64,000 nucleotides of DNA, from assembly GCF_024195295.1 (NCBI RefSeq), contig NZ_JAMFTH010000005.1, forward strand, positions 214,420 to 278,419, read 5' to 3'. A program made the position numbers and the translations under genes. This document shows, piece by piece, positions 28,265 to 37,994 of the stretch (position 1 is the stretch's first letter; the number at the start of each line of letters is the position of its first letter). A model generated the notes under the pieces. It ran no database searches, was not told the DNA's origin, and was given only the letters and a program-made list of their open reading frames with translations. The stretch is from Gilvimarinus xylanilyticus. Its GTDB lineage: Bacteria > Pseudomonadota > Gammaproteobacteria > Pseudomonadales > Cellvibrionaceae.

Positions 28265-29623
28265 CTATCCTAGCTTGCGCTGCAAATAACGCCAAAATAC
28301 CCACCCCATGGCCAGGCTGCGCGCGCCGTTAAACGTGCTAAACGCCAGCCACAGGCCGGTATTGCCCAGCCCCTGAGTGATAAACCACAGCGGAAAAAAG
28401 ACCCCCAGCATGCACCCCAACATGGTGTATTGCATGGCGCGGGTTAATCCCGCCCCCAAAAAGATCCCGTCCAGCTGATAGGCCCAAATGGTCAGCAGCG
28501 GCAGAGCGATCAGCCAACCGAACTGGCGCGAGGCCTCGGCCAGTACCGGGGCGATGGCGGTAAAGGCGTCCAGCCACAGGGGTTCGCCCAGCGCAAAGAT
28601 CAGGCTAATACCCAATGCTGTGGCCAGGGCCATGGAGGTGGTGGCGCCGCACACCCGGCGAAACTCCGCCCAATTGCGCTGCCCGGTGGCCTTGCCGCAC
28701 AGGGCCTCGGCGGCGTGGGCAAAACCGTCCAGCGCGTGGGATGTAAGCATGAGTAGCTGCAGTAAAATGGCGTTGGCCGCGACCACATGGGTGCCCGCCC
28801 GGGCGCCCTGGGCGGTAAAAAAAGTAAACACCCCAAGCAGGCAGGCTGTGCGCACGAAAAGGTGGCGATTAACCGTTAAAAGCGGCAAATAATCGGCAAA
28901 ATGACGTAAACGGGTTAACTGATCGGTCAGTGAACGACGCCCGCTTGGCAGTTGATAAAGCTTGCGCGCCAGCAGCCACAGGCCCAGCAATAGCGCCGCG
29001 TACTCGGCGCTTACACTGGCCCAGGCGGCGCCGTCACTGTTAAGGCCCAGCCCCCAAATAAACACCATATCCAAAACGATATTCACGCCGTTGGTGAACA
29101 CCAATATCAGCAACGGTCGGCGGGTATCCTGCTGGCCGATAAACCAGCCAATTAAGGTGTAATTCAGCAGCGTGGCCGGGGCACTAAGCAGGCGAATATG
29201 GCTGTAGCTGGTGGCTAAGGGGGCAATGTCGCTGGCCGGGGCCATAAGCTCTATGGCAAAGGGCACCAGCCATTGGCCCAGAGCGATAAGCATCGTTGCC
29301 AGGCATAGGGCCAGCACCGCCGAGCGCAGCCACAATGCCAGGGCCTCGTCCTGGTTTTCGGCCCCTACTGCCCGCGACACCAGGCTGGTGGTGCCCATCC
29401 GTAAAAACCCCAGTGACCAGAACACCATAGTGATAATACTGCTGCCCACGGCCACGGCGCCCAAAAAGCGCGCCTGGGGCAAATGGCCCAAAATGGCGGT
29501 ATCCACCGCGCCCAGCAAAGGCACGGATAAATTGCTCAGTAATATCGGCCACACCAGCGGCCAAATGCCGCGGTGGTAGTGGCGCCAGCGGGTGATGCCG
29601 GGTGCTGTAAGGCGTTTATTCAT
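28265..29623 (-). CDS. MATE family efflux transporter (DinF-like)
   Basis: A 452-aa polytopic protein with about 12 TM segments. The N-terminal half has WPILLSNLSVPLLGAVDTAILGHL and LGFLRMGTTSLVSRAVGAEN, a typical MATE/DinF signature; AYQLDGIFLGAGLTRAMQYTML is the matching element of the second half. Such transporters export cations or drugs using Na+ or H+ gradients; the substrate is unknown. No close functional partner is adjacent. Confidence 0.9.
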   Translation of the reverse strand: MNKRLTAPGITRWRHYHRGIWPLVWPILLSNLSVPLLGAVDTAILGHLPQARFLGAVAVGSSIITMVFWSLGFLRMGTTSLVSRAVGAENQDEALALWLRSAVLALCLATMLIALGQWLVPFAIELMAPASDIAPLATSYSHIRLLSAPATLLNYTLIGWFIGQQDTRRPLLILVFTNGVNIVLDMVFIWGLGLNSDGAAWASVSAEYAALLLGLWLLARKLYQLPSGRRSLTDQLTRLRHFADYLPLLTVNRHLFVRTACLLGVFTFFTAQGARAGTHVVAANAILLQLLMLTSHALDGFAHAAEALCGKATGQRNWAEFRRVCGATTSMALATALGISLIFALGEPLWLDAFTAIAPVLAEASRQFGWLIALPLLTIWAYQLDGIFLGAGLTRAMQYTMLGCMLGVFFPLWFITQGLGNTGLWLAFSTFNGARSLAMGWVFWRYLQRKLG

Positions 29624-29957
29624 TGCGCTGCTTGCGTGCTTAGTGATCGGTTTGGCGATAAATTGATTGACATTTTTGCCGCCCTATGGCCACATTATCG
29701 CCTGTAGTTGCGACGATTTGCCGCAGTTTATTTGTCGTACCCTTCCGTTTTTTTCGCCGGTACTAATAAACTCACATAGCGAATCCCACTCGTTGTAACA
29801 AAGTGGCGATAGCTTTGCGGGTAAGTTTTGGCAGTAATTCGGGCGGGCACCTTAAAGGGTGGCGGTGAATAAGCGCAACAAAATAAAAAGGGGGCCAGAA
29901 GGTATCGTGCTCTCTTAACAATAATCATAACGAAACCATTTACGGAGAAGATGGGCA
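29624..29957. other. Divergent upstream region between MATE gene and cytochrome oxidase operon
   Basis: 334 bp with no credible gene; a 76-codon minus-strand frame inside it has no family features or ribosome site. The AT-rich part near 29870-29945 leads into the coxB ribosome site (GGAGAAG), so the operon promoter probably lies here, but I cannot define -35 and -10 boxes with confidence. Confidence 0.55.
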
Positions 29958-31100
29958 ATGTTGAAAGCAGCAGGTGGGCTCTGTGCCCGTGTGCTCGGTT
30001 TCGCAGTGCTGCTGATGAGCCAACTGGCTCTGGCAGACGAAACTGAGTCGTTGAAATACAACATGACCCGGGGGGTGACGCCGGTCAGTCAAGACATCCA
30101 CGGTCTGCATATGCAGATGTTCTGGTGGTGTGTCGGTATTGGCGTGGTGGTGTTTGGCATCATGTTTGTCAGCATGTTTTTGCACCGCAAGTCCCGTGGC
30201 GTCAAACCGGCCAATTTTCACGAGAGTACCTGGCTCGAGTTAACCTGGACCGCTATCCCGATTTTAATCCTGGTGCTGATGGGCATCCCCGCCTCCAAAT
30301 CCCTTATTAATTTGTACGATACCCGCGAATCCGAAGTCGATGTATTAATTACCGGCTATCAGTGGCGCTGGAAGTACGAAATTCTGGGCGAGGATGTCAG
30401 CTTCTTCAGTAACCTCTCTACTCCGCGCGACGAAATTGAAGGCTTCGCCGAGAAAAACCCCAACTACCTGTTGGAAGTGGACGAACCCCTGGTGCTTCCA
30501 GTGGGTAAAAAAATCCGCTTTATCGTCACCGCCAACGATGTGATTCACAACTGGTGGGTACCCGACTTTGGCGTTAAGCGCGACGCCATTCCCGGTTTTA
30601 CCAACGACTCCTGGGCGATTATTGAAGAGCCCGGCACCTACCGCGGCCAGTGCGCTGAGCTGTGCGGTAAAGACCACGGCTTTATGCCCATTGTGGTGGA
30701 GGCCAAAACCGAGTCCGAGTACCGCGCCTGGTTGGACGAGAAAAAAGCCGCCGCCGCTGCCCTGGCCGAGTTGACCGAAAAAACCTTTACCTTCGACGAG
30801 CTCTACGCTCAGGGTGAAGAGGTCTACAACCGCTCCTGCGCCGCCTGTCACCAGGCCAATGGTGAGGGCTTACCGGGCACCTTCCCCAGCCTTCACGAAG
30901 GCATTGCGGTAGGGCCCATTCAAGATCACATTGACGTAGTGGTAAACGGCGTGCCCGGAACCGCTATGCAGGCATTTGGTGAGCAATTGTCTGAAGTCGA
31001 TATCGCCGCCGTGGTTACCTACGAGCGCAACGCTTGGGGTAACAACATGGGCGATCTCGCTCAACCGCTCGATATTTATAACCATAAACAGGGCAAATAA
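29958..31100 (+). CDS. coxB: Cytochrome c oxidase subunit II with C-terminal cytochrome c domain
   Basis: 380 aa. A signal peptide (to about 26), two TM helices (about 52-75 and 95-112) and a periplasmic CuA cupredoxin domain with ligands H197, C232, E234, C236, H240 and M243 (QCAELCGKDHGFM) precede a fused cytochrome c domain with haem motif C294AACH298. It takes electrons from soluble cytochrome c to CuA. The fused haem marks the caa3-like subtype. It is the first gene of the operon coxB-coxA-ctaG-coxC, with 11 bp to coxA. Confidence 0.96.
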   Translation: MLKAAGGLCARVLGFAVLLMSQLALADETESLKYNMTRGVTPVSQDIHGLHMQMFWWCVGIGVVVFGIMFVSMFLHRKSRGVKPANFHESTWLELTWTAIPILILVLMGIPASKSLINLYDTRESEVDVLITGYQWRWKYEILGEDVSFFSNLSTPRDEIEGFAEKNPNYLLEVDEPLVLPVGKKIRFIVTANDVIHNWWVPDFGVKRDAIPGFTNDSWAIIEEPGTYRGQCAELCGKDHGFMPIVVEAKTESEYRAWLDEKKAAAAALAELTEKTFTFDELYAQGEEVYNRSCAACHQANGEGLPGTFPSLHEGIAVGPIQDHIDVVVNGVPGTAMQAFGEQLSEVDIAAVVTYERNAWGNNMGDLAQPLDIYNHKQGK

Positions 31101-31111
31101 GGAGGTAGACA

Positions 31112-32662
31112 ATGGCTCACGGTCCCGCAAAAGGCATTACGCGCTGGTTGTATACCACCAACCACAAAGATATTGGCAGCATGTATCTGTGGTTTAGTTT
31201 TGCCATGTTTTTTCTGGGCGGTATTTTCGCCCTGGTGATTCGCGCCGAGTTATTCCAGCCCGGCCTGCAAATCGTTGAACCCAACTTTTTTAACCAAATG
31301 ACCACCATGCACGGTTTGGTGATGGTGTTCGGTGCGGTGATGCCGGCCTTTGTCGGCCTGGCAAACTGGATGATTCCCATGCAGATAGGCGCGCCCGATA
31401 TGGCACTGCCGCGCATGAATAACTGGAGCTTCTGGATTCTGCCGTTTGCGTTTGCAATGCTCTCGTCCACGCTGTTTATGGACGGTGGCGCTCCCAACTT
31501 TGGTTGGACCTTCTACGCACCGCTTTCCACCACCTACGCTCCGCCGTCGGTCACCTTCTTCATTTTTGCCATCCACATTATGGGTGCCAGCTCGATTATG
31601 GGTGCGATTAATATCATCGCCACCATCGTCAATATGCGCGCCCCCGGCATGACCTACATGAAAATGCCGCTGTTCGTCTGGACCTGGTTAATCACCGCTT
31701 TCTTGCTGATTGCGGTTATGCCGGTGCTGGCGGGCGTGGTCACCATGATGCTGATGGATATTCACTTTGGCACCAGCTTCTTTGACGCCGCCGGTGGCGG
31801 TGACCCGGTACTGTTCCAGCATGTGTTCTGGTTCTTCGGTCACCCCGAGGTGTACATCATGATTCTGCCGGCCTTTGGTATTGTTTCGGCGATCATTCCC
31901 ACCTTTGCGCGCAAACCGCTGTTTGGCTACGCGTCTATGGTGTACGCCACTGCCGCCATTGCCTTTTTAAGCTTTGTGGTCTGGGCGCACCATATGTTTA
32001 CCGTGGGTCTGCCCATTGCCGGTGAGCTGTTCTTTATGTGGGCCACCATGCTGATCGCCGTGCCCACCGGGGTAAAAGTGTTCAACTGGGTAGCGACCAT
32101 GTTCAAAGGTGCCATGACCTTTGAAACCCCCATGTTGTTCTCCATTGCCTTCGTGATTTTGTTCACCATCGGCGGTTTCTCGGGCCTGATGCTCGCCATC
32201 GCCCCGGCGGACTTCCAGTACCACGACACCTACTTTGTGGTGGCGCACTTCCACTATGTGTTGGTGCCCGGTGCGATTTTCTCCATCACCGCCGGTGTGT
32301 ACTACTGGCTGCCCAAGTGGTGCGGCAATATGTACAACGAGACCATGGGCAAGCTGCACTTCTGGCTGGCGTTTATCGGCCTTAACGTGACTTTCTTCCC
32401 CATGCACTTTTCGGGCTTGGCCGGCATGCCCCGTCGTATCCCCGATTACAACATGATGTTCGCCGACTGGAATATGATTTCCTCCGTGGGCGCCTTCTTG
32501 TTCGGTGCGGCGCAGGTACTGTTTTTGTACAACGTGATCGCCACTATTATCGGCGGCAAAAAAGCCACCGACGAAGTGTGGGAAAACCCCGAAGGCTTGG
32601 AGTGGACGGTACCTTCACCGGCGCCTTACCACACCTTTGAAACGCCTCCGGAGTACAAGTAA
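31112..32662 (+). CDS. coxA: Cytochrome c oxidase subunit I
   Basis: 516 aa, the catalytic haem-copper subunit of an aa3-type oxidase (type A). CuB ligands H244 and the His-Tyr crosslink partner Y248 lie in FGHPEVY, H293 and H294 in WAHHMF, and the haem a3/a ligands H379 and H381 in AHFHYVLV. The K-channel and D-channel elements are consistent with a proton-pumping family A oxidase. AAGGAGG lies upstream of the ATG. It is cotranscribed with coxB. Confidence 0.97.
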   Translation: MAHGPAKGITRWLYTTNHKDIGSMYLWFSFAMFFLGGIFALVIRAELFQPGLQIVEPNFFNQMTTMHGLVMVFGAVMPAFVGLANWMIPMQIGAPDMALPRMNNWSFWILPFAFAMLSSTLFMDGGAPNFGWTFYAPLSTTYAPPSVTFFIFAIHIMGASSIMGAINIIATIVNMRAPGMTYMKMPLFVWTWLITAFLLIAVMPVLAGVVTMMLMDIHFGTSFFDAAGGGDPVLFQHVFWFFGHPEVYIMILPAFGIVSAIIPTFARKPLFGYASMVYATAAIAFLSFVVWAHHMFTVGLPIAGELFFMWATMLIAVPTGVKVFNWVATMFKGAMTFETPMLFSIAFVILFTIGGFSGLMLAIAPADFQYHDTYFVVAHFHYVLVPGAIFSITAGVYYWLPKWCGNMYNETMGKLHFWLAFIGLNVTFFPMHFSGLAGMPRRIPDYNMMFADWNMISSVGAFLFGAAQVLFLYNVIATIIGGKKATDEVWENPEGLEWTVPSPAPYHTFETPPEYK

Positions 32663-32694
32663 GCATCGGTGAGCGGGCGGTATAGGGAGCGAAC

Positions 32695-33270
32695 ATGAAG
32701 TGGTTGCCGGAAAACCCCAACACACGATTAACGGTAAAGTTAACCGCCATCGTGAGCTTCATGTTCGTTTTTGCGATTTTTATTATGCCGCCGCTGTACG
32801 ATGCGTTTTGTGAAATAACCGGGTTAAACGGCAAAACCGGCACCAAGTACGAAGCGGTGGATGCAGTCGTCGACACCAGCCGAGAAATTAAAGTGCAGTT
32901 TGTCGCCACCAATAACGAGGGTATGCCCTGGCAGTTTGGCCCCGAGGTAAAAACCGTAACGGTGCACCCGGGCGAGCAAACGCGGATTAATTACCGGGTA
33001 AAGAACACCACCGGTAAAGATATGATCGGCCAGGCGATTCCCTCGCTAACGCCCTACAAGGCGAGCAGTTATTTTCACAAAACCGAATGTTTTTGTTTTA
33101 ACCAACAGGCGCTGTTGGCGGGCACCGAGGCAGAACTGCCGATGTTTTTTATCATCGACCAGGATCTGCCCGAATACATCAAAACGGTAACGCTTAGCTA
33201 TACCTTGTTTGATGTCACCGACCGCTTCAGCAAAGACGAGTTGTTAAGCATGGTCGTTACCGACCAATAA
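32695..33270 (+). CDS. ctaG: Cytochrome c oxidase assembly protein CtaG/Cox11
   Basis: 191 aa: one N-terminal TM helix (about 18-36) and a periplasmic copper-binding domain. The signature copper site ECFCFNQQ is present, matching CFCF in Cox11, which delivers copper to CuB of subunit I. It lies between coxA and coxC, the usual place in gammaproteobacterial operons. AGGGAGCGAAC precedes the ATG. Confidence 0.95.
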   Translation: MKWLPENPNTRLTVKLTAIVSFMFVFAIFIMPPLYDAFCEITGLNGKTGTKYEAVDAVVDTSREIKVQFVATNNEGMPWQFGPEVKTVTVHPGEQTRINYRVKNTTGKDMIGQAIPSLTPYKASSYFHKTECFCFNQQALLAGTEAELPMFFIIDQDLPEYIKTVTLSYTLFDVTDRFSKDELLSMVVTDQ

Positions 33271-33313
33271 CATTAACCGCAGAACAATAACATTTTGCGC
33301 GGGGAGTAGAATT

Positions 33314-34225
33314 ATGAGTGGAGGAACCTACTACGTACCGGAACAGAGCAAGCTGCCAATTTTTGCCAGCTTTGGTTTGTTTTTAACGGTATTTGGTGCA
33401 GCCAATTGGATGAATGGCAATTCGTCTGGCCCCTGGCTGTTTTTTGCCGGTGGCTTAACGTTTGCCGCGGTGCTGTGGAACTGGTTCAGCATTGTCATCA
33501 GCGAAAATATGGCGGGGCTTAACAGCCCGCAGTTAAAGCGCTCCTACGTGATTGGGATGGGCTGGTTTATTTTCTCTGAGGTCATGTTCTTTGCCGCCTT
33601 CTTCGGTGCGCTGTTTTATATTCGCGCTTTGGCACTGCCCTGGTTGGCGGGCGAGGGCGACGGCGTAGACAACGCCCTGCTGTGGCCGGGCTTTGCCAAC
33701 GAGTGGCCGCTAATGACTACCCCAGATATGGCCGCCAACGGCGAGAATGCTATTCAAAAAGGCCCCGAAGCCGCCATGAGCTGGCCGGGTTTTGGCGGGC
33801 TGTTTAGTTGGCTGCCGTTCTGGAACACCGTGGTGCTGTTAACCTCAAGTGTCACCGTGCACTTTGCTCACACCGCCATCAAAAACAACAACCGCAAACA
33901 GTTCAACATTATGTTGGGCGTGACCGTGCTGCTGGGCTTTATCTTTTTGTTCCTGCAGGCCGAAGAATATATTCACGCTTATCACGAGCTGGGTCTGACG
34001 TTGCAGTCCGGTATTTACGGTACCACCTTCTTTATGCTCACCGGCTTTCACGGTGCCCACGTGACCATGGGCACCATTATGCTGCTGGTGATGTGGTTGC
34101 GCTCGGTGCTAAAAGGTCACTTTAAACCCGACGATAACTTCGGCTTTGAAGCGGCCAGTTGGTACTGGCACTTTGTGGATGTAGTCTGGGTAGGCTTGTT
34201 CTTTGTGGTGTACGTATTTGGTTAA
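33314..34225 (+). CDS. coxC: Cytochrome c oxidase subunit III
   Basis: 303 aa with seven predicted TM helices, containing FIFSEVMFFAAFFGALFY, LQAEEY and FMLTGFHGAHVTMGTIML, the conserved subunit III segments. An extended loop (about 110-160) separates TM2 and TM3, as in related oxidases. It stabilises subunit I during proton pumping. GGGGAGTAGAATT gives the ribosome site. It is followed by a bidirectional hairpin terminator. Confidence 0.95.
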   Translation: MSGGTYYVPEQSKLPIFASFGLFLTVFGAANWMNGNSSGPWLFFAGGLTFAAVLWNWFSIVISENMAGLNSPQLKRSYVIGMGWFIFSEVMFFAAFFGALFYIRALALPWLAGEGDGVDNALLWPGFANEWPLMTTPDMAANGENAIQKGPEAAMSWPGFGGLFSWLPFWNTVVLLTSSVTVHFAHTAIKNNNRKQFNIMLGVTVLLGFIFLFLQAEEYIHAYHELGLTLQSGIYGTTFFMLTGFHGAHVTMGTIMLLVMWLRSVLKGHFKPDDNFGFEAASWYWHFVDVVWVGLFFVVYVFG

Positions 34226-34234
34226 CGCTTTTAT

Positions 34235-34262
34235 CCTGGGCCAAGGCTAAGCTTGGCCCAGG
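34235..34262. terminator. Bidirectional terminator after coxC and the DUF2909 gene
   Basis: CCTGGGCCAAG and CTTGGCCCAGG form a perfect 11-bp stem with a 6-nt loop, placed between converging genes. No long T-run follows, but the stem is strong. Confidence 0.65.
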
Positions 34263-34284
34263 GTATTAAAGCCAGCACTGAGTT

Positions 34285-34512
34285 TTAGCGCAGGTGCTGA
34301 TCCCAGGGCGCGGTGTCGGTCAGAATACCACTGTAAAAACCGTAACCCACGCAAATCATCATTAAGATAGCGAGGGTAATGCGAATGCCCAGCGCGTAAA
34401 GTGTTCGCTTGGTGCCGGGCACACCGGCATCGCGCAGTAAATAATTTAATCCGGCGGTCAGGCTTAAGACCACGCCGATAAACAAAATTAAGATAATAAT
34501 TTTAAGCCACAT
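34285..34512 (-). CDS. DUF2909-type twin-TM membrane protein
   Basis: A 75-aa protein with two TM helices (about 3-25 and 43-65), matching the small twin-transmembrane DUF2909 proteins that sit inside cox clusters of many pseudomonads, in opposite orientation between coxC and the SURF1 gene. Here the arrangement is the same. Function is unknown; the conserved location suggests a role in oxidase assembly or stability. Confidence 0.8.
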   Translation of the reverse strand: MWLKIIILILFIGVVLSLTAGLNYLLRDAGVPGTKRTLYALGIRITLAILMMICVGYGFYSGILTDTAPWDQHLR

Positions 34513-34595
34513 AGCAAACCCTGATTATTAGAATACGAATGGATAGACAGCGATAGTAACGCAAAGCCAGATAACTCTAAACGCTTGTTGATTAA

Positions 34596-35369
34596 ATGAG
34601 TTATCAACGATGTAAGGCAACCCAAACCGTGATACCCCGAGGTAAACCCACTTTACGCTTTACACCCAATACCTGGATTTTGGTGCTGTCACTGGTATTT
34701 CTGCCGCTGTTAATCGGCCTGGGAGTATGGCAACTAAGCCGCGCCGATGAAAAGCGTGGCATAGAGGCGCAGCTGGCGCAAAGGCAAACCGCCGCGCCGG
34801 TTACTTTGCAAAGCGTAAAAAAACCGGCAGCCTATACGCGTATTTTGGTCGAAGGACAATTTGATTCTGATCACACCTGGCTGGTGGATAATCGCCAGCG
34901 CGATGGCAAGCCAGGCTACGAAGTGGTGCAGCCCTTTGTATTGAGCAATGGCAAAAAGGTGCTGGTTAATCGCGGTTGGCTGCCTGCCCCGGCGCGGCGT
35001 GAACAGTTGCCAGAAATAAAAAATATTGTGGGCCGCAATACTATTTTTGCCGAGGTGGCTTACCCCAGTAATCACCCTATGTTGTCGGCCACGAGCGAGA
35101 GAAAAACCTGGCCCAAAGTGATTACAAAGATTGCCCCCTCGGTGATGAGCGAGGCATTGGGTGAGCCGCTAGCGGGTTACTATTTAAAACTGGATGCCGC
35201 CAGCACGGGCGCTTTTACCACGGCCTGGCAGCCCATTAATATGAGTTCGGCCAAGCATACCGGTTATGCGGTACAGTGGTTTGCCATGGCGCTGGCCCTG
35301 GTGATTTTAAATGTGTTCGCCAACACCAATGTGGCGCAAGTACTAAAACATAAAAAGCACAGGCAGTAG
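34596..35369 (+). CDS. SURF1 family cytochrome oxidase assembly protein
   Basis: 257 aa. An N-terminal TM (LSLVFLPLLIGLGVWQLSRADEK) starts a SURF1 domain, with WLVDNRQRDGKPGYEVVQPF and the later VLVNRGWLPA, and it ends with a second TM (WFAMALALVILNVFANT). SURF1 binds haem A and helps insert it into subunit I. The ATG at 34596 lacks a clear ribosome site; a GTG at 34629, giving MIPRGKPTLRF, with AAGG upstream, is a plausible alternative start. Confidence 0.93.
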   Translation: MSYQRCKATQTVIPRGKPTLRFTPNTWILVLSLVFLPLLIGLGVWQLSRADEKRGIEAQLAQRQTAAPVTLQSVKKPAAYTRILVEGQFDSDHTWLVDNRQRDGKPGYEVVQPFVLSNGKKVLVNRGWLPAPARREQLPEIKNIVGRNTIFAEVAYPSNHPMLSATSERKTWPKVITKIAPSVMSEALGEPLAGYYLKLDAASTGAFTTAWQPINMSSAKHTGYAVQWFAMALALVILNVFANTNVAQVLKHKKHRQ

Positions 35370-35379
35370 AGAGGTGTGT

Positions 35380-36000
35380 ATGAGCGGGGAAGATAAAGCG
35401 CCCAACAAAAGGCGCGGACAAATTCAGGCGTTACTGTTAATGCTGGTGGTGGCGCTGCCCATGATCGCCGCTTATGTGATTTACCACACGGGTGTGGGCA
35501 TGCCCGAGGGCACCGTCAATAAAGGCAAGCTGTTGCAGCCACCCCAGCACCTGCCGGATTTACCCGTGCGCTTTGCCGACGGCGGCGCCTGGGACTTTGC
35601 CGAACAGCCCGTGCGCTGGCGCTATGTGATACCCGGTAGTGGCAGCTGCGACCAAGTGTGCCGCGACAACCTGTACTTGACCCGTCAGGTGCATATTCGC
35701 CTGAATGAAAAAGCCCGCCGGGTAGAGCGCTATTACCTGCTGCTGGACGGCGCCATTGAGCCCCAGTTTGCTGCCTACCTGGAAAAAGAACACCCCCGCT
35801 TGCGCATTGTCGAGGCCCCGCGCGAAGCATTAAACGACGCACTTGCCGCGACCGATGAAACACAAAACCCCGACCGCGCCGGGCGTTACTTTTTGATGGA
35901 TCAGGAAGGCTACTTAATGATGAGCTACGGCCCCAATACCGATGGCGCCGACTTATTAAAAGACGTTAAAAAAATGCTGAAGACATCCTATGAAGAGTAA
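35380..36000 (+). CDS. SCO-like membrane-anchored protein of cox cluster
   Basis: 206 aa from the ATG at 35380 (GAGAGG upstream; a GTG two codons earlier is less well placed). One N-terminal TM (about 13-32) precedes a periplasmic part with C-x3-C in GSCDQVCRDN, like the copper-binding CxxxC of SCO/thioredoxin-fold proteins, and a C-terminal YFLMDQEGYLMMSYGPNTDGADLLKD-like segment resembling SCO proteins. Similar genes sit between SURF1 and ctaA in pseudomonad cox clusters without an established name. It probably helps copper or thiol handling during CuA assembly. It overlaps ctaA by 11 bp. Confidence 0.82.
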   Translation: MSGEDKAPNKRRGQIQALLLMLVVALPMIAAYVIYHTGVGMPEGTVNKGKLLQPPQHLPDLPVRFADGGAWDFAEQPVRWRYVIPGSGSCDQVCRDNLYLTRQVHIRLNEKARRVERYYLLLDGAIEPQFAAYLEKEHPRLRIVEAPREALNDALAATDETQNPDRAGRYFLMDQEGYLMMSYGPNTDGADLLKDVKKMLKTSYEE

Positions 36001-37003
36001 CGTTACCTGGGGTTTTCGCCTGGCGCTGTTAGCCACCGCGCTGGCATCTGTGGTGGTAGTGCTGGGCGCTTTTACTCGCTTGGTGGATGCGGGCCTGGGT
36101 TGTCCCGACTGGCCCGGCTGCTACGGGCATTTAACCTGGCCCACCACCGAAGAGCATGTGGCCACCGCCGAGGCGCTCTTCCCCGAAGCGCCGGTCGAGC
36201 ACGACAAAACCTGGCCGGAAATGGTGCACCGGCACTTCGCCGGCTTGCTGGGTTTACTGATACTGGGGCTGACTATTTTTACCTGGCGCCGCGCCGCGCA
36301 AACCGGCCAGCCTTTACCCAAGGGCCACACCCTGGGCCTGCTGATTTTGGTGATTATTCAGGCCGCCTTTGGTATGTGGACGGTCACCCTCAAGCTATGG
36401 CCCCAGGTGGTTACCGCGCACCTGTTGGGGGGCTTTGCCACCTTAAGCCTACTGTGGCTGCTCGCCCAGCGCCTGGGGCCCTGGCAGTGGATTAGCCAGC
36501 AGACCGGCAAAATACGCGCGCTTAAACCACTGGTGCTGTTGGCGTTAGTACTGGTGGTGATACAAATTGCCCTGGGCGGCTGGACTAGCTCGAACTACGC
36601 GGCCCTCGCCTGTACCGACTTTCCCACCTGCCACGGCAAGTGGTGGCCCGAGATGGACGTAGCGCGCGGCTTTAATCTGGCGCAGACCATTGGCCCCAAT
36701 TACTTGGGCGGCCTGCTGGAGGGCGAGGCGCGCACCGCCATTCACATGGCCCACCGTTTGGGGGCCATAGTTGTCACCCTGGCGGTTTTACTGTTGGTCG
36801 CGCGGTTATTTAGCATCCGCTGCGCCCGGCCCATGGCGGTCACCTTGTTGGCCGTGCTGGCGCTGCAGGTCAGCCTGGGCATTACCAATGTGATGGCACA
36901 TTTGCCACTGGCGGTCGCCGTGGCACACAACGCCGTGGGGGCGCTGCTGCTGCTCACCCTGGTTACCTTGACGCACCGGGTGTTTACGGCGCAAAGTACT
37001 TAA
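35990..37003 (+). CDS. ctaA: Haem A synthase (COX15/CtaA)
   Basis: 337 aa with about eight TM helices. It oxidises the C8 methyl of haem O to formyl, making haem A. Diagnostic sequences are GAFTRLVDAGLGCPDWPGCYG at the N terminus, MVHRHFAGLLG, a second-repeat GGWTSSNYAALACTDFPTC and IHMAHRLGA, which carry the paired histidines. The start overlaps the upstream gene, indicating a coupled operon; ctaB follows. Confidence 0.95.
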   Translation: MKSNVTWGFRLALLATALASVVVVLGAFTRLVDAGLGCPDWPGCYGHLTWPTTEEHVATAEALFPEAPVEHDKTWPEMVHRHFAGLLGLLILGLTIFTWRRAAQTGQPLPKGHTLGLLILVIIQAAFGMWTVTLKLWPQVVTAHLLGGFATLSLLWLLAQRLGPWQWISQQTGKIRALKPLVLLALVLVVIQIALGGWTSSNYAALACTDFPTCHGKWWPEMDVARGFNLAQTIGPNYLGGLLEGEARTAIHMAHRLGAIVVTLAVLLLVARLFSIRCARPMAVTLLAVLALQVSLGITNVMAHLPLAVAVAHNAVGALLLLTLVTLTHRVFTAQST

Positions 37004-37048
37004 CGCTAACGACAACGCACCCGATATAAGAATGATATAGGTACGCAT

Positions 37049-37960
37049 ATGGCACAAACACAGGCACTGGCCCAATCGCCCAGCTGGCGCGATTACTACG
37101 AGCTGACCAAACCCAAGGTGGTCATGCTGATGATCCTCACCTCGGTAATCGGCATGCTGCTGGCGGTGCCCGGTATGGTGCCGCTGGATGTCCTGCTAAT
37201 TGGCAATCTGGGCATCGCCCTGTGCGCCGGTTCGGCGGCGGCGGTCAATCACCTGGTGGATCGCACTATTGATCAGAAAATGGCGCGCACCTTAAACCGC
37301 CCGGTGGCCAAGGGCCGGGTCGAGCCCATGCAGGCACTGCTGTTTGCCGGGGTGATCGGCGCTTTGGGTATGACCCTGCTGGTGGTGTTTATTAACACCT
37401 TAACCGCCGTGCTCACGCTTATTTCGCTGCTGGGTTATGCGCTGGTGTACACCCTGTTTTTAAAGCGCGCCACCCCGCAGAATATAGTGATTGGCGGCAT
37501 TGCCGGGGCCGCGCCGCCGCTGCTGGGCTGGACGGCAGTAACCGGCAGCATTGATGGCCACGCGCTCTTGCTGGTGCTGATTATTTTCGCCTGGACGCCA
37601 CCGCACTTTTGGGCCCTGGCCGTGCACCGCAAAGACGATTACGCCAAGGCCGACATTCCCATGCTGCCCGTTACCCACGGCGAGCAGTACACCAAGCTGC
37701 ATATATTCCTGTACACCATCATTATGGTGCTGGTGACCTTGCTGCCGTTTATTACCGGCATGATGAACTGGATTTACCTGGTGGGTGCGCTGGTGCTGGG
37801 GGCCGGGTTTTTGTACTGGTCGTTTATGCTAATGGTGAGCAAGCGCGAAGGCCTGGGTATGGAAACCTTTAAGTATTCCATTATTTATTTAATGGCGCTG
37901 TTTGTGGTAATGCTGGCGGACCATTATATTCTGCCCGCGCAAACCATAGGCGCGGTTTAA
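37049..37960 (+). CDS. ctaB: Protohaem IX farnesyltransferase (haem O synthase)
   Basis: 303 aa, a UbiA-superfamily membrane prenyltransferase with about nine TM helices. The first Asp-rich motif is NHLVDRTIDQKMARTLNRP, followed by VYTLFLKRATPQNIVIGGIAGAAPPLLGW and the second motif region HRKDDYAKADIPMLP. It adds farnesyl to haem B, giving haem O for CtaA. A clean ribosome site (aggtacgcat) precedes the ATG, and the gene follows ctaA by 45 bp. Also called cyoE in other operons. Confidence 0.96.
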   Translation: MAQTQALAQSPSWRDYYELTKPKVVMLMILTSVIGMLLAVPGMVPLDVLLIGNLGIALCAGSAAAVNHLVDRTIDQKMARTLNRPVAKGRVEPMQALLFAGVIGALGMTLLVVFINTLTAVLTLISLLGYALVYTLFLKRATPQNIVIGGIAGAAPPLLGWTAVTGSIDGHALLLVLIIFAWTPPHFWALAVHRKDDYAKADIPMLPVTHGEQYTKLHIFLYTIIMVLVTLLPFITGMMNWIYLVGALVLGAGFLYWSFMLMVSKREGLGMETFKYSIIYLMALFVVMLADHYILPAQTIGAV

Positions 37961-37994
37961 CCTTTTAATTAAGTGACGTTTAGGTAAAAGCGCA

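Noticed and set aside
29728..29958. 76-codon minus-strand open frame upstream of coxB
   Set aside because: No family features or ribosome site; it covers the probable operon promoter region.
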